This document shows positions 6,017 through 9,243 of a DNA stretch of 9,243 nucleotides, piece after piece. The position numbers and the translations under genes were made by a program. The first letter of the stretch is position 1. Each line of letters begins with the position of its first letter. The notes under the pieces are model-generated. The model did not search any database, was not told where the DNA came from, and worked only from the letters and a program-made list of their open reading frames with translations. This stretch comes from Thermoanaerobacterium thermosulfurigenes. Lineage in GTDB: Bacteria; Bacillota; Thermoanaerobacteria; Thermoanaerobacterales; Thermoanaerobacteraceae. Location of the stretch: assembly GCF_051201035.1 (NCBI RefSeq), contig NZ_JBPODR010000045.1, forward strand, positions 1-9,243, written 5' to 3'.

Positions 6017-6179
6017 CATATAAGGTGCTTCTTTAAAAAAGAAGATAATAGGGAATCAAGTGAGAATCTTGAACAGCACCCACTACTGTATTTTGGACGA
6101 ACGTTTCGTATACCACTATCTAAATGATAGGAAGGGAAACAAGTAGGATGAAGATAAGTCAGGAGACCTGCCTTATGTG
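6017..6179 (+). ncRNA. Cobalamin (B12) riboswitch upstream of metE
   Basis: The conserved core is visible in order: AAGGTGC (6022-6028), AATAGGGAATC, the L5 hairpin CAAG/CTTG (6057-6060 with 6068-6071), ACAGCACCCACTACTGT (a variant of the CCCGCUACUGU box), helical arms ACGAA/TTCGT (6097-6109) and CTATC/GATAG (6116-6130), then AGTCAGGAGACCTGCC (6157-6172). P1 closes as 9 bp, 6017-6025 with 6171-6179. Coenzyme B12-type ligands bind this RNA. Upstream of metE it is expected to repress the B12-independent synthase when cobalamin, and so MetH, is available. No T-tract terminator lies between it and the start codon, so control is probably at translation through the ribosome site AAGGAGG (6211-6217). 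Confidence 0.93.
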
Positions 6180-6224
6180 TAAATAAAACCAAATCTTTGG
6201 GAATGGAGATAAGGAGGAAAAATA

Positions 6225-8522
6225 ATGAAAACAACAATAGTAGGTTATCCACGCATTGGAGTAAACCGCGAATTGAAGAAAGTAGTAGAAAAGTATTTTA
6301 AAGGCGAAATTGGTTTAAGTAAACTTTTTGCAGAATCTAAGCAATTGAGAAAAAAATATTGGTTGGTACAAAAAGAAAAAGGTATAGACTATATTCCATC
6401 TAATGATTTTTCATTTTATGATAACATGTTGGATATGGCATTTCTTTTAAATGTTATTCCTAAAAGGTATAAGCAGTTAGATCTTTTACCTATTGATACA
6501 TATTTTGCTATGGCTAGAGGATATCAAGATATTGAAGAAGATGTAAAAGCTTTACCTATGAAAAAATGGTTTAATACAAATTATCATTATATAGTTCCTG
6601 AAATAGACGATGATACTGAATTTTTTTTAAATGATACAAAACCTTTTGATTTATATAGAGAAGCAAAGGAATTGGGAATAAATACAAGACCTATTATAAT
6701 AGGTATGTTTACATTTTTAAAGTTAGCAAGATTTAACACTAAGAGAACTTTTGAAGAAATTTTATTTGAATTAACAAATACATATATAGAAATTTTAAAA
6801 AAATTTGAGGAATTAGGAACTGAATGGATTCAAATAGATGAACCTATATTGGTAACAGATTTAACGCAAGAAGACATTAATTTATTTAAAATAGCTTACA
6901 AGAAGTTATTGGCCAAAAAAAGAAATACAAAAATATTAATTCAGACGTATTTTGGAGATGTAAGAGATATTTATGAAACGTTGATAGAATTGGATTTTGA
7001 TGGATTAGGTTTAGATTTAGTAGAAGGAATAAAAAATGTTGATTTAATAAAAAGATCTGGTTTCCCCTCCAATAAAATTTTATCAGCAGGTATTGTAAAT
7101 GGGAAAAATATATGGCGAAATGATTATAAAAAAAGCATGGAATTGATAAGAATATTAGAACAATTTGTTATGCCGGAAAATATATGGCTCAGTACATCTT
7201 GTTCACTTCTGCATGTTCCGTATACGCTTCTTAATGAAGAAAGTATTGAAGAAAATATAAAAGAATTTTTGGCATTTGCAGAAGAAAAACTGGAAGAACT
7301 TAAGGATTTAAAGAGTTTATGTATTGATTATGACTTTGAGAAGAATGACCTTTATATATTTAATCAACAGGTTTTGAAGAGGAAAATAACAGATTCATTA
7401 AGTTTTGATGCTGAGATTCGTTCAAATGTTAAAAATTTAAATGAAGAAGATTTTATTCGAAAAGATAAATTTGAAAATCGCATTTTAGTCCAAAAGGAAA
7501 AATTTAAGCTTCCTATTTTGCCAACGACTACTATAGGTTCTTTTCCTCAAACATCTGAGGTGAGAAGAATTCGTCAGCTATGGAGGAAAGGAGAAATAAC
7601 GGAGACTGAATATGAGCAACAATTGCAGAAAAAAATAAAAGAAATAATTGATTTTCAAGAAAAAATAGGGCTTGACGTGCTTGTTCATGGAGAATATGAA
7701 CGAAACGACATGGTTGAGTATTTCGGACAATTATTAGAAGGATTTTTGTTTACACAAAATGGGTGGGTACAATCATATGGAACAAGATGTGTAAAACCTC
7801 CAATAATATTTGGAGATGTAAAACGAAAGGAACCGATGACAGTCAAATGGATTAAGTTTGCTCAAAAACAAACTGATAAAATTGTAAAAGGAATTTTAAC
7901 TGGGCCAATTACTATTTTAAATTGGTCATTTCCGAGAGAAGATTTAGAATTAAGAGAAATAGCATATCAAATTGCTTTAGCTATTAGAGATGAGGTGTTA
8001 GACTTAGAAGCGGCAGGAATTAGAATTATACAAATTGATGAAGCAGCTTTAAGAGAGAAATTACCTTTGAGAAAAAAGGAGTGGAACGACTATTTATTTT
8101 GGGCTATTCGTGCATTTCGTTTAACTCATGCAAAAGTAAAAACTGAAACTCAAATTCACACACACATGTGTTATAGTGAGTTTTCAGATATTATAAAAGA
8201 AATTGAATCTATGGATGTAGATGTGATTTCTATTGAGGCGGCACGTTCAGATTTTTCAATATTAGACTTATTTAAGGAAAATAATTTTAAACCAGAGGTA
8301 GGACCAGGGATATATGATATTCATTCACCACGAGTTCCATCGCAAAGAGAGCTGGAAGAATTGATTGAAATTATGATTAGAAAATTGGATATAAACAAAT
8401 TATGGATAAACCCGGATTGTGGTTTAAAAACAAGAGAAGACGAAGAAGCAAAATTGAGCCTTATCAATATGGTTAATGCTGCTAAATCGATCCGAATGAG
8501 GGTAAAGAGCTATCCTTTTTAG
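6225..8522 (+). CDS. metE: Cobalamin-independent methionine synthase (5-methyltetrahydropteroyltriglutamate--homocysteine methyltransferase)
   Basis: It transfers the methyl group of 5-methyltetrahydrofolate (polyglutamate form) to homocysteine, making methionine in the cytosol without B12. At 765 residues it is full length for the family (E. coli about 753). The N-terminal barrel starts with TIVGYPRIGVNRELKK; the C-terminal catalytic barrel begins near 430 with PTTTIGSFPQT. Zinc and homocysteine residues are present: His647 and Cys649 in THMCYS, Glu671 in ISIEAARSD, Cys732 in NPDCGLKTR. The catalytic His700 lies in YDIHSPRVPS. DVLVHGEYERNDMVEYFG (484-501) is also typical. ATG 6225 has a perfect AAGGAGG 7 nt upstream. 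The gene is monocistronic: promoter and B12 riboswitch before it, terminator overlapping its end. A complete enzyme, with no sign of decay. Confidence 0.97.
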   Translation: MKTTIVGYPRIGVNRELKKVVEKYFKGEIGLSKLFAESKQLRKKYWLVQKEKGIDYIPSNDFSFYDNMLDMAFLLNVIPKRYKQLDLLPIDTYFAMARGYQDIEEDVKALPMKKWFNTNYHYIVPEIDDDTEFFLNDTKPFDLYREAKELGINTRPIIIGMFTFLKLARFNTKRTFEEILFELTNTYIEILKKFEELGTEWIQIDEPILVTDLTQEDINLFKIAYKKLLAKKRNTKILIQTYFGDVRDIYETLIELDFDGLGLDLVEGIKNVDLIKRSGFPSNKILSAGIVNGKNIWRNDYKKSMELIRILEQFVMPENIWLSTSCSLLHVPYTLLNEESIEENIKEFLAFAEEKLEELKDLKSLCIDYDFEKNDLYIFNQQVLKRKITDSLSFDAEIRSNVKNLNEEDFIRKDKFENRILVQKEKFKLPILPTTTIGSFPQTSEVRRIRQLWRKGEITETEYEQQLQKKIKEIIDFQEKIGLDVLVHGEYERNDMVEYFGQLLEGFLFTQNGWVQSYGTRCVKPPIIFGDVKRKEPMTVKWIKFAQKQTDKIVKGILTGPITILNWSFPREDLELREIAYQIALAIRDEVLDLEAAGIRIIQIDEAALREKLPLRKKEWNDYLFWAIRAFRLTHAKVKTETQIHTHMCYSEFSDIIKEIESMDVDVISIEAARSDFSILDLFKENNFKPEVGPGIYDIHSPRVPSQRELEELIEIMIRKLDINKLWINPDCGLKTREDEEAKLSLINMVNAAKSIRMRVKSYPF

Positions 8523-8541
8523 GATAGCTTTTAGTTTTTTT
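8505..8541 (+). terminator. Terminator overlapping the end of metE
   Basis: AGCTATCC (8508-8515) pairs perfectly with GGATAGCT (8522-8529), loop TTTTTA, extended by A-T pairs at the base and followed by TTTAGTTTTTTT. The metE stop codon TAG (8520-8522) lies in the loop and the first base of the 3' arm, so the 5' arm encodes the last residues of MetE. Confidence 0.9.
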
Positions 8542-8555
8542 AAACCTGTTTTTTG

Positions 8556-8585
8556 CAAGTAACTTTTTATGATAGCAGTTGCTTG
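8556..8585. repeat. Inverted repeat downstream of metE
   Basis: CAAGTAACT (8556-8564) and AGTTGCTTG (8577-8585) form a 9-bp stem with one wobble on the plus strand. On the minus strand, where it would follow the YibE-like gene, the wobble becomes a mismatch and no T-tract follows, so it is a poor terminator there. Confidence 0.3.
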
Positions 8586-8606
8586 AATACTCTTCAATAG
8601 CTACTA

Positions 8607-9035
8607 TTATAAATATTTATCTCTCACAATTTCATAAATATATGCACTTTTTATGTTTCCATTAGAATCAAGATTTAAATATACAATAACTTCGTCTCCA
8701 ACTTTTGCATACTCCTGATTATTGTATTGTGAAGTGCTTGTGAATCACGCAACAAGGTTAGGAGCTGTTATTATTTTACCTTTGTATTTTCCTGATAAAA
8801 GTTCTATATCCACATTACAATATTGAGAATTATTATTTTCAACTTTAGAACTTATTTTTATAATTTTTCCATATATTTCTCCAGTATTCGTAGTGTTGGA
8901 ATTATTTCTATTATTTGAAGAAACTTTTAATATTACAAATGCAATAAATAATATAGTAATTATAATGATTATGTAGAAAATTACAGTCATTATTAAATTT
9001 GCAAAATTTCTCATTATATTAAGCAATTTATTCAC
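8607..9035 (-). pseudogene. YibE-like membrane-anchored domain protein, split by an in-frame TGA
   Basis: The reading frame encodes a transmembrane segment (about 13-37), a polar Asn/Ser/Thr linker (39-51) and a small beta-rich domain, YGKIIKISS....VDIELLSGKYKGKIITAPNLVA, then a TGA stop at 8745-8747. The same frame continues without a break for 45 more codons (FTSTSQYNNQEYAKVGDEVI...IYEIVRDKYL) to TAA at 8607-8609. SGKYKGK followed by KVGDEVIVY and a final RDKYL resembles the extracytoplasmic N-terminal domain of YibE/F-family proteins. Their multi-span membrane half is absent; TAA-TAG-TAG follows. GTG 9035 is the longest start, but AAGGTGA (plus 9029-9039 region) sits 6 nt before a TTG at 9026, making that the likelier start. 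The TGA may be a nonsense mutation, so a 93-96-residue product would lack half the domain. The function of the family is unclear. Confidence 0.6.
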
Positions 9036-9077
9036 CTTCTAAATCAAAAACAATTTATTGTATTGAAATCATGAATT

Positions 9078-9106
9078 TTTATAATTTGTTTACATCTTAT
9101 TAACAA
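9078..9106 (-). promoter_or_regulatory. Candidate promoter for the YibE-like gene
   Basis: On the minus strand TTGTTA (plus 9101-9106) and TATAAA (plus 9078-9083) are 17 nt apart, a good sigma-A arrangement, 42 nt upstream of GTG 9035. Confidence 0.5.
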
Positions 9107-9129
9107 TTTGTACATATATTCATGATAAT
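9100..9129 (+). promoter_or_regulatory. Candidate promoter for the gene starting at 9183
   Basis: TTAACA (9100-9105) and GATAAT (9124-9129) are 18 nt apart. The -35 box overlaps the -35 of the divergent minus-strand promoter. AT-rich sequence makes this tentative. Confidence 0.4.
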
Positions 9130-9182
9130 ATTTTATTATAAATTTGCCACAATTATGACACAAATATGAGGGGGAATTAAAA

Positions 9183-9243
9183 TTGAATAAAAAACTATTC
9201 AAATGGAAGTATATATTTATAACTTTTGGGCTAATCAGTGCCA
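9183..9243 (+). CDS. Start of an unidentified exported or membrane protein (cut by window end)
   Basis: TTG 9183 is preceded by GAGGGGG (9168-9174) with 8 nt spacing, a strong ribosome site. The 20 visible codons read MNKKLFKWKYIFITFGLISA: a basic N-terminus followed by a hydrophobic stretch, as in a signal peptide or first membrane helix. The frame is open to the window edge. I do not recognise the protein. It is divergent from the YibE-like gene and has its own promoter-like sequence. Confidence 0.65.
   Translation, partial: MNKKLFKWKYIFITFGLISA

Noticed and set aside
5900..6127. Short plus-strand frame inside the metE leader
   Set aside because: It overlaps the promoter and riboswitch aptamer and has no ribosome site; it arises from the conserved RNA sequence.
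5980..6252. Minus-strand open frame across the metE leader
   Set aside because: It lies antisense to the conserved riboswitch, runs over the metE start, and has no supporting features.
8745..8747. TGA read as selenocysteine in the YibE-like gene
   Set aside because: The family has no known selenocysteine at this place, no convincing SECIS-type hairpin directly follows, and a point mutation explains it more simply.
1..9243. CRISPR arrays, tRNA or rRNA genes
   Set aside because: No regularly spaced repeats and no tRNA or rRNA signature were seen on either strand.

Overview
The window is AT-rich DNA from a low-GC, spore-forming member of the Firmicutes. Thermoanaerobacterales-like Clostridia fit best. 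This rests on strong GGAGG-type ribosome sites, frequent TTG starts, a YtaF-type sporulation membrane protein, a cobalamin-riboswitch-controlled metE, and a CheY-like/GGDEF signalling set. The genus is inference.

Positions 1-3799, plus strand, carry a signalling cluster. It opens with what looks like the right end of an IS200/IS605-type (TnpB-class) element whose edge falls inside the PAS domain of a sensor histidine kinase, so only the 3' part of the kinase gene is present. The kinase is followed 5 nt later by a CheY-like response regulator with a helical, non-DNA-binding tail. Next, behind its own promoter, comes a REC-PAS-PAS-PAS-GGDEF diguanylate cyclase with an intact I-site. The three proteins plausibly pass phosphoryl signals into c-di-GMP production, but the kinase now appears to be broken.

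Positions 3800-5760 hold a strong, possibly bidirectional terminator followed directly by about 105 nt of the 5' end of a group IIC-like intron. Then come two minus-strand genes: ytaF, and downstream of it a membrane-anchored CE4 polysaccharide deacetylase. Both could act at the cell envelope during sporulation or growth.

Positions 5761-8541 are a complete methionine-synthesis unit: a near-consensus sigma-A promoter, a 5' leader with a cobalamin riboswitch, metE (cobalamin-independent methionine synthase), and a terminator whose hairpin contains the metE stop codon. Family knowledge predicts that B12 shuts metE off.

Positions 8542-9243 contain a minus-strand YibE-like membrane-anchored domain gene split by an in-frame TGA. 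A plus-strand gene starts at 9183 and runs off the window; the two have overlapping divergent promoter candidates. No CRISPR array, tRNA or rRNA was seen. Apart from two mobile-element scars, a possible riboswitch oddity and a cysteine-rich PAS domain, I did not find a clear undescribed system.
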